NCBI GenBank assembly: GCA_007693785.1
Contig: RECY01000038.1
Location: forward strand, 80,553-144,552
Length of the DNA stretch: 64,000 bases
Source of the DNA: Phycisphaerales bacterium
GTDB lineage: Bacteria > Planctomycetota > Phycisphaerae > Phycisphaerales > UBA1924
Direction of reading: 5' to 3'
A program made the translations under genes and the position numbers. The first letter of the stretch is position 1, and each line of letters begins with the position of its first letter. Below are positions 17,938 through 25,492 of the stretch, one piece after another. The notes under the pieces were generated by a model that was given only the letters and a program-made list of their open reading frames with translations, ran no database searches and was not told the origin of the DNA.

Positions 17938-19013
17938 TCCGGCGCACTCGCTCATGGAAGCTCGCCCTCGCGACGCTTGCCGCATGTTTTGCGGCGCCGC
18001 TGTTCGCTCAGGACGGCGGCGCCGGCCGACCGGAGTCTCTGGAAGCCCCGCCGGTCGAGGGGTCGTCGCTGCCCGGGGCCGTGCCGAGGGTGGAGCGCGA
18101 GCCCGAAGCCGTCATCGCGTCGCGCCTGGAGGCGCTGCATCCGGATCGCCCAGTGGAATATTTTCTGCTGGCGGAAGAAGTCGCGGACATCGCGATCGGG
18201 CCGCGGAGCGCGCAGCTCGCGCAGCGGCTGTACGTGCTGGCGTTCGAGCTGGCGCTGGCCGCGGGCGACCGTCCGACCGCCTCCAGCGCGGTGCTCGGGC
18301 TCGGGGCGACGACGCGACTGGACGAACGCCGACGCACACTCGCCGCGCTCGCGCGGAGCATCGACCCGCGTCACGCCCGTCCCAATTGGTCGCCGGCGAT
18401 CGACAGCGTTTCGGACGGCAAGACGGCGTACGACGCGGCGACCGCCCTCGGGCTCGTCCGATCCGGCTATGGGCGAGCGGGGATGCGTCTGCTGCGCGAG
18501 CCCGGCGTCCGCCCGCTCCTGGTCGCTTTCGACGCCCTGCTCAGCCCGGTCGGCGCGACGGGCGCGTTCGCCGAGGTGGAGCGTCAGGCGCCGATGTGGC
18601 CCTGTCCCGAGTGCGCCAACGAGCTTGTCGTCCCCGTGCCGGGCTCGCGCCCGCCGGACCGGCGCGCGTGCTCGACCTGCCTCGGCGCGCCCGGGCCCCG
18701 TCTTTCGCACGAGGCGTTCCTAGGGCATCTTCGCCTTGAGCTGCGCCTGCTCGACGGGATCGGTCGATCCTGGGCGGCTCAGGTCGCGAGCGATCGCGGT
18801 GCGCCGCTGCTGGATCCGGAAGCCGACGAGGTCGCCCCGATGTTCGGCATCGACCCCTCGCGGACGATTTTTCGAGACGGGCAGTGGATTCGCCCGCAGC
18901 CGAGCCCCGACGCGGAGCCCGCACCGCCCGCCGCTCCCGAGCCAGACTCCGAACCTAACCCGCAGCCCGCTTCGGGCGGCGGCGCATCGGGCGGGACCAG
19001 CGCCGGGAGCTGA
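17934..19013 (+). CDS. Exported protein with four-cysteine zinc site, last gene of ExbBD operon
   Basis: A 359-residue protein with a clear signal peptide (residues 1-26, cleavage after LFA). The middle is helical; near residue 223 CPECA and near 245 CSTCL form a likely four-cysteine zinc site, unusual for an exported protein. The C-terminal 45 residues are Pro/Glu/Ala then Gly/Ser rich and look disordered. It starts with ATGA coupling to the 999-residue gene and is the last overlapping member of the operon. The function is unknown. Confidence 0.72.
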   Translation: MIRRTRSWKLALATLAACFAAPLFAQDGGAGRPESLEAPPVEGSSLPGAVPRVEREPEAVIASRLEALHPDRPVEYFLLAEEVADIAIGPRSAQLAQRLYVLAFELALAAGDRPTASSAVLGLGATTRLDERRRTLAALARSIDPRHARPNWSPAIDSVSDGKTAYDAATALGLVRSGYGRAGMRLLREPGVRPLLVAFDALLSPVGATGAFAEVERQAPMWPCPECANELVVPVPGSRPPDRRACSTCLGAPGPRLSHEAFLGHLRLELRLLDGIGRSWAAQVASDRGAPLLDPEADEVAPMFGIDPSRTIFRDGQWIRPQPSPDAEPAPPAAPEPDSEPNPQPASGGGASGGTSAGS

Positions 19014-19139
19014 TTCTCGATCCTCCGCCGCGCCCTTTCGTCGCCGCGCGCCGATGCGTCCCTAGAGTCGCGGGCACGCGGCGACGGGCGAGCCCGCCCG
19101 GAACACCCATTCACGCACATACGACGGAGCACCCAGCAC

Positions 19140-19508
19140 ATGGCGGACGACACCGGCGGCAAGGCGACGATCGCGTTCGAGGATTTTGCCAAGATCGACC
19201 TACGCGTGGCGCGGATCGTGCAGGCCGAGCCGCACCCCAACGCCGACCGGTTGCTCAAGCTCCAGCTCGACGACGGCTCGGGCGAGCCGCGTCAGATCTG
19301 CGCCGGCGTCAAGGCGTTCTACGAGCCGGAGCAGCTCGTTGGCAAGCTCATCGTGATCGTCGCGAACCTGGAACCTCGCGAGATCCGCGGCGAGCAGAGC
19401 CGCGGGATGCTGCTCGCCGCCAGCGACGCCGCCAAGGGCGAGGGCGACCGCAACGTGGTGCTGCTCTCACCGATGAGCGACATCGCGCCCGGCTCGGTCG
19501 TGAGCTGA
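19140..19508 (+). CDS. Stand-alone tRNA-binding domain, MetRS beta / CsaA type
   Basis: A 122-residue protein equal to the C-terminal tRNA-binding (EMAP-II/OB-fold) domain of methionyl-tRNA synthetase. It shows FAKIDLRVARIVQAEPHPNAD, KLQLDDG, QICAGVKAFYEPEQLVG and NLEPREIRGEQSRGMLLA, the standard sequence blocks. Such free subunits bind tRNA for a truncated MetRS or act as CsaA-like proteins; no MetRS body is in the window. A TAGAGT -10 candidate lies at 19063-19068. It is a monocistronic unit convergent with the following - strand operon. Confidence 0.9.
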   Translation: MADDTGGKATIAFEDFAKIDLRVARIVQAEPHPNADRLLKLQLDDGSGEPRQICAGVKAFYEPEQLVGKLIVIVANLEPREIRGEQSRGMLLAASDAAKGEGDRNVVLLSPMSDIAPGSVVS

Positions 19509-19525
19509 CGCCGAGCCGCTCGTTG

Positions 19526-20356
19526 TCATTGCGGGTCGCGCCGCGCTCGCGGCTCGCGATCGAGCTCGCGACGGAGCCGCTCGATGAACGCCGCGCTTGA
19601 CTCGGCCTCGTCGTCCAGACGCTCGCGCAGCTCGCCCAGCCGCCGCTCGATCGCGCGGATCTCGAGCTCCACCGCTTCGCGCCGCAGCGTGTGCTGCTCG
19701 GCCGCGAGTTCGACGAACCGGGCCTCGCCCTCTCTCGCGGCCTCCGCGTCGCGACGCTGACGCGCCGCCCGCACCGCCTGCCCGGCCTGCATCAGGCGGT
19801 ACCGGTTGACCATCTCACGCGTGCGGAGGTCCCGCATCGCCTCGTCCGGCGTGTGCAGGATCGCCGCGACCTGCGGCGCAAACACGCGCATCAGCCCCTC
19901 GACCGCCGCCTGCGGGCGCTCGGCAGCGAGTGCCTCGATCCGTTCCGTGAGTTCCGGCAGGTGCTCGCGAAGGAAAGCCGCGACGTCCTCGGGCGTCACC
20001 TCGCGCGACTCGGACCTCGGGCCCTCCCCGCGCCGCCCCGCACGCGGTGGCGGCTCGCCGCGTGACCCATCCAGCAGCGCACGCCCACGCGCGACCTCGC
20101 CCGGCTCGCCGCCCTCGTCGAGCTGACGGATTGCGCCTTCCAATCGCTCCACAAGTCGGCGGGCCTGCGCGAGACGATGCTCCAGACGCTCGCGGACCTG
20201 CTCCGGCGTCAACGCGGGCGCCGTCTCGACCCCGGCCCGCCGCGTCGGCTGCTCTCCAAACGCGGGCCCAGCAAGGGTGCCGACGCTCACGACGCCCGCC
20301 GCGAGAGCGACGCACAGGCGAGCACGGATCTTCAGAATCTCACACGGGCGAGTCAT
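19526..20356 (-). CDS. Exported Spy/CpxP-like helical protein following ECF sigma factor
   Basis: A 276-residue protein with a signal peptide (about residues 1-34). The body is charged, Arg/Glu-rich and probably coiled-coil. It begins ALTPEQVRERLEHRLAQ, recalling the LTxxQ helices of Spy/CpxP/CnrX periplasmic sensors. It is the third gene of a sigma, membrane protein, periplasmic protein series and overlaps the second by 17 bases. By analogy with CnrH-CnrY-CnrX it could sense an envelope stress or a metal and control the sigma factor. Sequence similarity is weak, so the role is inference. ATG 20356 is chosen because it directly precedes the signal peptide. Confidence 0.6.
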   Translation of the reverse strand: MTRPCEILKIRARLCVALAAGVVSVGTLAGPAFGEQPTRRAGVETAPALTPEQVRERLEHRLAQARRLVERLEGAIRQLDEGGEPGEVARGRALLDGSRGEPPPRAGRRGEGPRSESREVTPEDVAAFLREHLPELTERIEALAAERPQAAVEGLMRVFAPQVAAILHTPDEAMRDLRTREMVNRYRLMQAGQAVRAARQRRDAEAAREGEARFVELAAEQHTLRREAVELEIRAIERRLGELRERLDDEAESSAAFIERLRRELDREPRARRDPQ

Positions 20357-20861
20357 CGCCAGCCTCCATCCAGGGCCAATCCGAGGCCCACTCCCCCGCC
20401 CACGCGGCAGGGTCGGTGTGCAGGGTGAACAACGCGTCGGCCTCCGCGCCGAGGGCGGCCAGCTCCGTCCGATACGGCAGCGCCAACGCCTCGCCCATCG
20501 CGAGCCACGCGTCGAGTTCGGCTTCCAATGCCACGGCGCGAGGGTCCGGGTCCGTGAGCGCCGCACCCCCCTGGAGCACGCCCCACGCGAGCAGACCCGC
20601 GGTCAACGCCAACCCAACCCCGGCCGCGACGCGGAATCTCGCCGAGCCAAGCCATGCCCCGGCCTCGGAACCCGACCCGGAACCACGCCCGATGCGGGCG
20701 AAAACCGTGGGTCGGGACGCCTCGCCGAGTGGCGCCCCCGCCAGCAGGCGGGCCTCGAACCCCGCGTCCGGCTCCCCGCCCGCGGCCCGGGCGGCCTCGT
20801 TCAGCGCGTGCTCGATCGGCCCAAGCTCTTCCGCCGTCTTGTGCTGCGGGTGGTCGGTCAT
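20340..20861 (-). CDS. Single-pass membrane protein, putative anti-sigma factor
   Basis: A 173-residue protein with about 75 cytoplasmic residues, one membrane segment near residues 77-99 (FRVAAGVGLALTAGLLAWGVL) and a short outside tail rich in Trp and acidic residues. The ATG overlaps the stop of the ECF sigma gene (ATGA). This position and topology are typical of anti-sigma factors, but no zinc-binding HxxxCxxC motif is present and the N-terminal helix is not diagnostic, so the assignment rests on context. Confidence 0.6.
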   Translation of the reverse strand: MTDHPQHKTAEELGPIEHALNEAARAAGGEPDAGFEARLLAGAPLGEASRPTVFARIGRGSGSGSEAGAWLGSARFRVAAGVGLALTAGLLAWGVLQGGAALTDPDPRAVALEAELDAWLAMGEALALPYRTELAALGAEADALFTLHTDPAAWAGEWASDWPWMEAGDDSPV

Positions 20862-21454
20862 TCGGTGGGCTCCTGATCGAGCAACTCTCGGAGTTTGCGC
20901 AGGGCGCGGTGGTGGCGGGCGAGGAGTGTGCCGACCGGCTCGCCCAGCCACTCGGCGATCTGCTTGAAACTCATCTGCGCGTGGTGGCGGAGGTGGATCA
21001 CGTCCCGGTCCGCCTCGCTCAGCGCGCCGATCGCCCGGTGGAGGGCCGCGTGGTCGGGGGCCGCTTCGGGGATGGGCGGGGCCGGATGACTCTCGCCGGC
21101 GCGGGGGTCCTGCACGCCCGGGCGACGACGCCGACGGCGCAGCTCGTCCCGGGCGCGGTTGGCGGCGATCCGGAACAGCCAGGCCTCGAATCGGCCTCGC
21201 TCCTCGTACCCACCAGCGGGCAGTTTCTGGGCGACGGTCGTGAACACGGATTGGGTGACCTCCTCCGCCGAGCCCGGGTCGAGCGACTTCGCCCGGACGA
21301 ACGCGTAGACGCGACGCCCGTAGCGATCGACGATCGCCCGCCAGGCGTCCTGATCCCCCCGGGCCGCGCGTGCGAGCAGCGGGTGCGGATCGCCGAGATC
21401 CGCGTCCGAAGGGGGCGACGAGGGTGTGCGATCCGGGCCGATCAAGCTCGGCAT
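20858..21454 (-). CDS. ECF-family RNA polymerase sigma factor
   Basis: A 198-residue sigma factor. Region 2 includes FRAWLFRIAAN-like sequence (FEAWLFRIAANRARDELRRRR near residues 90-110), and region 4 holds LSEADRDVIHLRHHAQMSFKQIAEWLGEPVGT with the helix-turn-helix near residues 155-180. ATG 21454 has GGGAGGT placed almost against it; TTG at 21445 would give a better spacing, so the real protein may be three codons shorter. It leads a three-gene unit with an anti-sigma-like and a Spy-like protein and is divergent from a second ECF sigma gene at 21618. Confidence 0.88.
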   Translation of the reverse strand: MPSLIGPDRTPSSPPSDADLGDPHPLLARAARGDQDAWRAIVDRYGRRVYAFVRAKSLDPGSAEEVTQSVFTTVAQKLPAGGYEERGRFEAWLFRIAANRARDELRRRRRRPGVQDPRAGESHPAPPIPEAAPDHAALHRAIGALSEADRDVIHLRHHAQMSFKQIAEWLGEPVGTLLARHHRALRKLRELLDQEPTE

Positions 21455-21617
21455 ACCTCCCGTCGTCGGGCGGGCGACCCTTCCGCGGGCCCCGCACAGG
21501 GCATAACGACCGATTCCGACCCCGATTGCATCGTCCAGAAGGTGAACGATTCGCGATCCTCGGCCTCTGTGGTCCGTAAACTCGCTGGACGCGCGGGCGC
21601 GGACAGGCGAGGACGGC

Positions 21618-22274
21618 GTGGGGTGCAGGCCAGCAGCGGGGGCCGGGTTGACGCAGATTTCCGATGAAAAGCTCTTCGAGGCCTACCGCCGGGGCGACGC
21701 CGCGGCCCTCCGCACGCTGATCGAGCGGTATCACGATGATCTGATCCGGTTTTTGTACAGGCTGGTGGGCGATCGAGCCGCCGCCGAGGACGTCTTTCAG
21801 GAAACGTTTCTCCAGCTTCACCTCTCGGCGGACAGCTTCGACGCGACCCGACGTTTTCGGCCGTGGCTGTTCACAATTGCCGCGAACAAAGGGCGGGACC
21901 TGCTCCGTAAGCGGGGGAGACGCCGGACGGTGGAGCTCAGCGCTCCGGTCGGCGGCGACCCGGACGGGGCCTCGTTCGTCGATCTCATGGAGATCGACGT
22001 CCCGAGCCCGGATTCGGGCGTCGACCGGGACGAGCTCAGCCGCGAGGTGCAGGAGGTGCTCGGCGCGATGCCCGACAGCCTCCGCGAGATCTTGCTGCTG
22101 GCCTACTTCAGTCGGCTCAGCTACATGCAGATCGCGGAGGACCTCGGCATCCCGCTCGGCACGGTGAAGAGCCGGCTGCACTCGGCCGTCGCCCAGTTCG
22201 GGCGTCGGTGGAAGGCCAAGCAGCGGCAGAGCGAGCGGTCGGCAGGGCGGGACGCTTCGGGTGAAGATACCTGA
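21618..22274 (+). CDS. ECF-family RNA polymerase sigma factor
   Basis: A 218-residue sigma-E-type factor. It shows LFEAYRRGDAAALRTLIERYHDDLIRFLYRLVGD (region 1.2/2.1), EDVFQETFLQLH, FRPWLFTIAANKGRDLLRKRGRR (2.4) and the region 4 helix-turn-helix LSYMQIAEDLGIPLGTVKSRLH near residues 170-192. GTG 21618 has a GAGGA site a few bases upstream; TTG 21648 is the alternative. The next gene, a membrane protein, begins in the last codons or shortly after, so they are co-transcribed and probably functionally linked. Confidence 0.9.
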   Translation: MGCRPAAGAGLTQISDEKLFEAYRRGDAAALRTLIERYHDDLIRFLYRLVGDRAAAEDVFQETFLQLHLSADSFDATRRFRPWLFTIAANKGRDLLRKRGRRRTVELSAPVGGDPDGASFVDLMEIDVPSPDSGVDRDELSREVQEVLGAMPDSLREILLLAYFSRLSYMQIAEDLGIPLGTVKSRLHSAVAQFGRRWKAKQRQSERSAGRDASGEDT

Positions 22275-22302
22275 GCGGACCCGCACACGGGGGCAGCGTT
22301 CG

Positions 22303-23586
22303 ATGGATCACAACCCGCAGCAGCACGGACGAACGGACACGGACAGGTCACCCATGCACGATGCCCAGCCGATCGAACAGGATGACCGGTTGCACCAGGA
22401 CGACGCCGAGGCGCTGGAGGCGTTGATCGATGCCGAGTACGACCTGGGGCGCGTGCCCGAGGCGCTCCGCCCGCGGGCCGAGCACGCCGGGCGGGTGCTG
22501 GGGCTGCTCGAGACCGAGCCGGGCGAGTGGGCACGAGCCGAGAGCGAGGCGGGGCTGACGCGGCGCACGCTGGCGGGTGTTGGTTCAGCCGCCGTCCAGG
22601 TCGCGAGCGCCCACGAGCCGGAGCTCTCGATCGACGATCAGGAGGCGCTCGACGCGTGGGTGATGTCGGGGTATGACGCTCGGCGGACGCCCACGGCCCT
22701 GCGCACGCGGGCGACCCAGCTTGAATCGATCGCCGCGATCGTCCTCGATGCGCCGCACCCGACCCCGGGCGAGCGATCGGCCCTGATCGAGCGCACGCTG
22801 GCGGCGGTGCAGCGGAGCGAGGCCGAGCGTGCCGACCGGATGACCTTCCCGCCCGCCGGCCCGCGCCGGACGTTCAACATGCGGGACCTGGTGAGCCTCG
22901 CGTCGGTCGCGGCGATTGCAATGGCGGTCGTTCTCCCGATCATGGGCGCCGCCCGTCATCAGCAGCAACTGAACATGTGCGCCTCGAACATGGCGAGCGT
23001 CGGCGGGGCGTTCGGGGCCTACGCGTTCGATCACGCCGACCGCTTGCCCATGGCGACCGCCGGGATCGGCGGGGGCGTGTGGTGGAACGTCGGCACGCCG
23101 CGGGAGAGCAACTCGGCGAACCTGTTCAACCTCGCCCGTCACGGTTATGCAAAATTGGGCGACTTGGCGTGCCCGGGCAATCCGACGGCTTCGACCGACC
23201 TCGACCCGGCGTCCGACCGCGACTGGCGGGCGATGCCGCAGGTGTCCTACAGCTACCGCATCATGTTCGGGCAGACCCGCCCGAGCCTCAGCGAGCCGAG
23301 CCGCATCGTCCTGATGACCGACCGGTCGCCGGTGGTCCCCCGGGCGGCGGCGGGGGAGTCGTTCAACCCCTGGGCCAACAGCCAGAATCACGCGGGGCGC
23401 GGGCAGCACGTGCTGTTCTCGGACGGCTCGGCGAGCTTCGAGCGCGAGGCGGTCCTGGCGAACGGGGACAACCTCTGGCTCCCGGCGAGCTTTGAGCGGG
23501 CGATCGACCGGGCGACCCGTCGGACGACCGGGCTCCGCGGGGTGGAGACCCCCGAATCGGTGAATGATACATTCGTGGGCCCGTGA
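22303..23586 (+). CDS. Membrane protein with anti-sigma-like front and pilin-like (H-X9-DG type) rear
   Basis: A 427-residue protein. The first 190 residues are acidic and helical with two similar blocks (EALEALIDAEYDLGRVPEALRPRA and EALDAWVMSGYDARRTPTALRTRA), probably a duplicated cytoplasmic domain. A membrane segment near residues 196-217 runs into MGAARHQQQLNMCASNMASVGGAFGAYAFDHADRLP, which resembles the start of planctomycete DUF1559/pseudopilin proteins but is internal and lacks a prepilin peptidase site. Near residue 377 is an H-x10-D-G motif like the pilin-associated H-X9-DG signature. It follows an ECF sigma factor, so an anti-sigma role is plausible. The start could also be GTG 22261 or ATG 22354. 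Confidence 0.65.
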   Translation: MDHNPQQHGRTDTDRSPMHDAQPIEQDDRLHQDDAEALEALIDAEYDLGRVPEALRPRAEHAGRVLGLLETEPGEWARAESEAGLTRRTLAGVGSAAVQVASAHEPELSIDDQEALDAWVMSGYDARRTPTALRTRATQLESIAAIVLDAPHPTPGERSALIERTLAAVQRSEAERADRMTFPPAGPRRTFNMRDLVSLASVAAIAMAVVLPIMGAARHQQQLNMCASNMASVGGAFGAYAFDHADRLPMATAGIGGGVWWNVGTPRESNSANLFNLARHGYAKLGDLACPGNPTASTDLDPASDRDWRAMPQVSYSYRIMFGQTRPSLSEPSRIVLMTDRSPVVPRAAAGESFNPWANSQNHAGRGQHVLFSDGSASFEREAVLANGDNLWLPASFERAIDRATRRTTGLRGVETPESVNDTFVGP

Positions 23587-23626
23587 GCCCGGGACGGGTT
23601 CGACGCGGGATCTGCGAGCGTGGCGC

Positions 23627-23655
23627 TTGCTCCGGGCTGGGGAGGCTCCTAGCGT
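23627..23655 (+). promoter_or_regulatory. Candidate promoter of rpmI-rplT
   Basis: TTGCTC at 23627-23632 and TAGCGT at 23650-23655 are 17 bases apart, placing transcription start about 130 bases before rpmI and leaving a long structured leader. Confidence 0.5.
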
Positions 23656-23744
23656 TGCCTCCGCGCGAATCCGGCCGAATGATCGGTGTTCGTGCGTCCG
23701 CCCGCTGCGGCAGGATGCCGGGTGTGGTGTCTCGATGCGAATTC

Positions 23745-23766
23745 GGCCCCGCGTTGACGCGGGGCC
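23745..23766 (+). promoter_or_regulatory. Hairpin in rpmI leader, possible attenuator
   Basis: A 9-bp G/C stem (23745-23753 with 23758-23766), TTGA loop, followed by TTTG, 27 bases before the rpmI ATG. The position fits an attenuator or ribosomal-protein binding structure; the short T run makes strong termination doubtful. Confidence 0.5.
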
Positions 23767-23793
23767 TTTGAAAAGACGATGAGGCAGGCCACG

Positions 23794-24093
23794 ATGTCGA
23801 AGAACAAACTGCATAAAGGCACGCTGAAGCGGATCCGCATCAGCAAGACCGGCAAGATCCGGCACCGCTCGGCCTACCACAAGCACTTGCGTTCGGGCAA
23901 GAGCGGCAAGCGCCTGCGCCACCTCCGTCAGGACCGCTACATGGCGGGCCCGGACGCCAAGCGTCTTGAGAAGCTGCTGTTCCGTCGCCTGCGCGGTCGG
24001 AACCAGCCTCGGACGGCTTTGCACCGCAGCCCCTCGCCGGCCGAGCGCCAGGCGATGCGGGATCAGGCCGCCGCGAGCGAGACGCAGTCCTAA
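23794..24093 (+). CDS. rpmI: 50S ribosomal protein L35, extended
   Basis: A 99-residue L35. The body matches the family: KLHKGTLKRIRISKTGKIRHRSAYHKHL at residues 5-32 and DAKRLEKLLFRRLR near 53-66, but about 30 residues extend beyond the usual end of roughly 65. ATG 23794 is chosen because L35 starts here and an AGG site lies 5 bases upstream. infC, the usual upstream partner, is absent; the gene has its own promoter and leader. rplT follows after a 136-base structured spacer. Confidence 0.9.
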   Translation: MSKNKLHKGTLKRIRISKTGKIRHRSAYHKHLRSGKSGKRLRHLRQDRYMAGPDAKRLEKLLFRRLRGRNQPRTALHRSPSPAERQAMRDQAAASETQS

Positions 24094-24109
24094 ATCAAAC
24101 GAGTTGCTG

Positions 24110-24148
24110 GTCGGCTGCGCCGTCTCGTGACGGCGTCGGAGAGCCGAC
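24110..24148 (+). promoter_or_regulatory. Long two-part hairpin between rpmI and rplT
   Basis: The outer stem is 24110-24116 with 24142-24148 (7 bp) and the inner stem is 24118-24124 with 24129-24135 (7 bp), with TCGT as the loop. L20 is known in other bacteria to repress its own operon by binding structured RNA; whether this hairpin is such a site is inference. Confidence 0.45.
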
Positions 24149-24229
24149 GGTCCATCGCGCACCCGCCCGCCGGGAACAAAGACGCTGACGCGATCAGCGC
24201 TCCGAGCGGGCAAAGCGGGAGATTGATCG

Positions 24230-24625
24230 ATGCCGAGAGCACGCAAAGGCGCCGCACGCAACCAGGCGCGCAAGCGCATCCTGAAGAACGCCAGGGGCTA
24301 CCGTGGTTCACGCGGCGGGCACAAGGTCCTGGCGATGCAGCAGATCCGCCGGTCGGGCGTGTTCGCCTACCGCGACCGTCGCGCCCGCAAGCGTGACTAC
24401 CGTGCATTGTGGATCACCCGCATCACGGCGGCGTGCCGGATGCGCGGCACCCGCTACAGCCTGTTCATGAACGGGATGAAGCTCGCGGGGATCAACCTGA
24501 ACCGCAAGATGCTCTCGATCATCGCGATCGAGGACCCGAAGCTGTTCGACGAGATTGTGGCGAAGGCGACGGCCGCCTCGACCGCGACGCCCTCGAAGAA
24601 CAAGGCGATCCTCGCCAAGGCCTGA
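24230..24625 (+). CDS. rplT: 50S ribosomal protein L20
   Basis: A 131-residue L20. It opens with MPRARKGAARNQARKRILKNARGYRG and contains the RDRRARKRDYRALWITRI and NRKMLSIIAIEDP blocks of the globular domain that binds 23S rRNA early in 50S assembly. The C-terminal 15 residues (Ala/Thr/Lys rich) extend slightly past the family end. It is co-transcribed with rpmI and ends at a strong intrinsic terminator. Confidence 0.96.
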   Translation: MPRARKGAARNQARKRILKNARGYRGSRGGHKVLAMQQIRRSGVFAYRDRRARKRDYRALWITRITAACRMRGTRYSLFMNGMKLAGINLNRKMLSIIAIEDPKLFDEIVAKATAASTATPSKNKAILAKA

Positions 24626-24659
24626 GCGGGCCGCGACGGACGAGCGAAGAAGCGTATCC

Positions 24660-24698
24660 CAACCGGCCCGGGCGTTCCGCTCGGGCCGGTTGTGTTTT
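24660..24698 (+). terminator. Intrinsic terminator after rplT
   Basis: An 11-bp stem (24660-24670 with 24682-24692) is followed by a T-rich tract, TGTTTT. Confidence 0.88.
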
Positions 24699-24797
24699 GA
24701 TGCTTGAGAGGGTGATCGCGTGCGGGTGGCCTGATCGCGATACGCGGGCGGCCTGTCGGGGCGTGGGTTGGTAGGCTTTGGCGAACGGGAGGCTGTC

Positions 24798-25466
24798 TTG
24801 GGCGGAGCCTGGTGGTTCGAGAGCGCGTGGTCGGCGGACCCCATGCTGGCGATGAGTTGGGTCGCGTGGGTGATCGTCTCGATCACGCTGCACGAGCTGG
24901 CGCACGGTTGGGCGGCGATCAGGCGCGGCGACACGACGCCGATCGACACCGGGCACATGAGCTGGAATCCCGTGGTCCATATGGGGCTGTTCAGCCTGAT
25001 CGTGTTCGCGCTGGTGGGGATCGCGTGGGGGGCGATGCCGATCAACCCGAGCCGCATCCGCGGGCGGCACGGCGACGCGGCGGTCGCCTTCGCGGGCCCG
25101 CTGATGAACCTCTACCTCGCCGCGGGGTGCATCCTGGGGCGGGCGTTGTGGGAGGGGTACGCCCACGGGCTGGCGGACCCGTTCCACGCCAACATCTCGA
25201 CGGCGTTGTTCGTCGGGGCGTTCCTGAACCTGGTGCTGTTCGCGTTCAACCTGCTGCCGATCATGCCGCTAGACGGCGGGCGGATCCTGGCGAGCTATCA
25301 CCCGCCGTATGCGCGCCTCATGGAGACGCAGGGCGGGGTCTTCCTGATGCTCGGGCTGTTCATGCTGGTGTTCTTCTTCGGGTTTCAGTACATCTTCGGC
25401 GCGGCGATGACGATGGCGGCTGTTGCGGTGGACCTCGTGCTGTCGGTGCTGCCGGGGACGCCGTAG
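24798..25466 (+). CDS. Site-2-protease-type M50 zinc metalloprotease
   Basis: A 222-residue multi-pass intramembrane protease. The zinc site HELAHGW lies in the first membrane segment near residue 32, GPLMNLYLAAG follows in the middle, and NLLPIMPLDGGR near residue 153 supplies the second conserved metal-binding region. It belongs to the small M50 group (rhomboid-sized, no PDZ domain). TTG 24798 was chosen over the TTG at 24768 because GGGAGG at 24787-24792 precedes it by 5 bases and a TAGGCT -10 candidate at 24772-24777 would lie inside the longer version. Confidence 0.88.
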   Translation: MGGAWWFESAWSADPMLAMSWVAWVIVSITLHELAHGWAAIRRGDTTPIDTGHMSWNPVVHMGLFSLIVFALVGIAWGAMPINPSRIRGRHGDAAVAFAGPLMNLYLAAGCILGRALWEGYAHGLADPFHANISTALFVGAFLNLVLFAFNLLPIMPLDGGRILASYHPPYARLMETQGGVFLMLGLFMLVFFFGFQYIFGAAMTMAAVAVDLVLSVLPGTP

Positions 25467-25492
25467 AGATTTTGGGGTGTGGCAGTCCGGGC

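Noticed and set aside
14956..17985. Open frame of 1009 codons on the - strand
   Set aside because: Antisense to the 999-residue membrane protein gene, whose signal, membrane helix and overlap with both neighbours make the + strand reading convincing.
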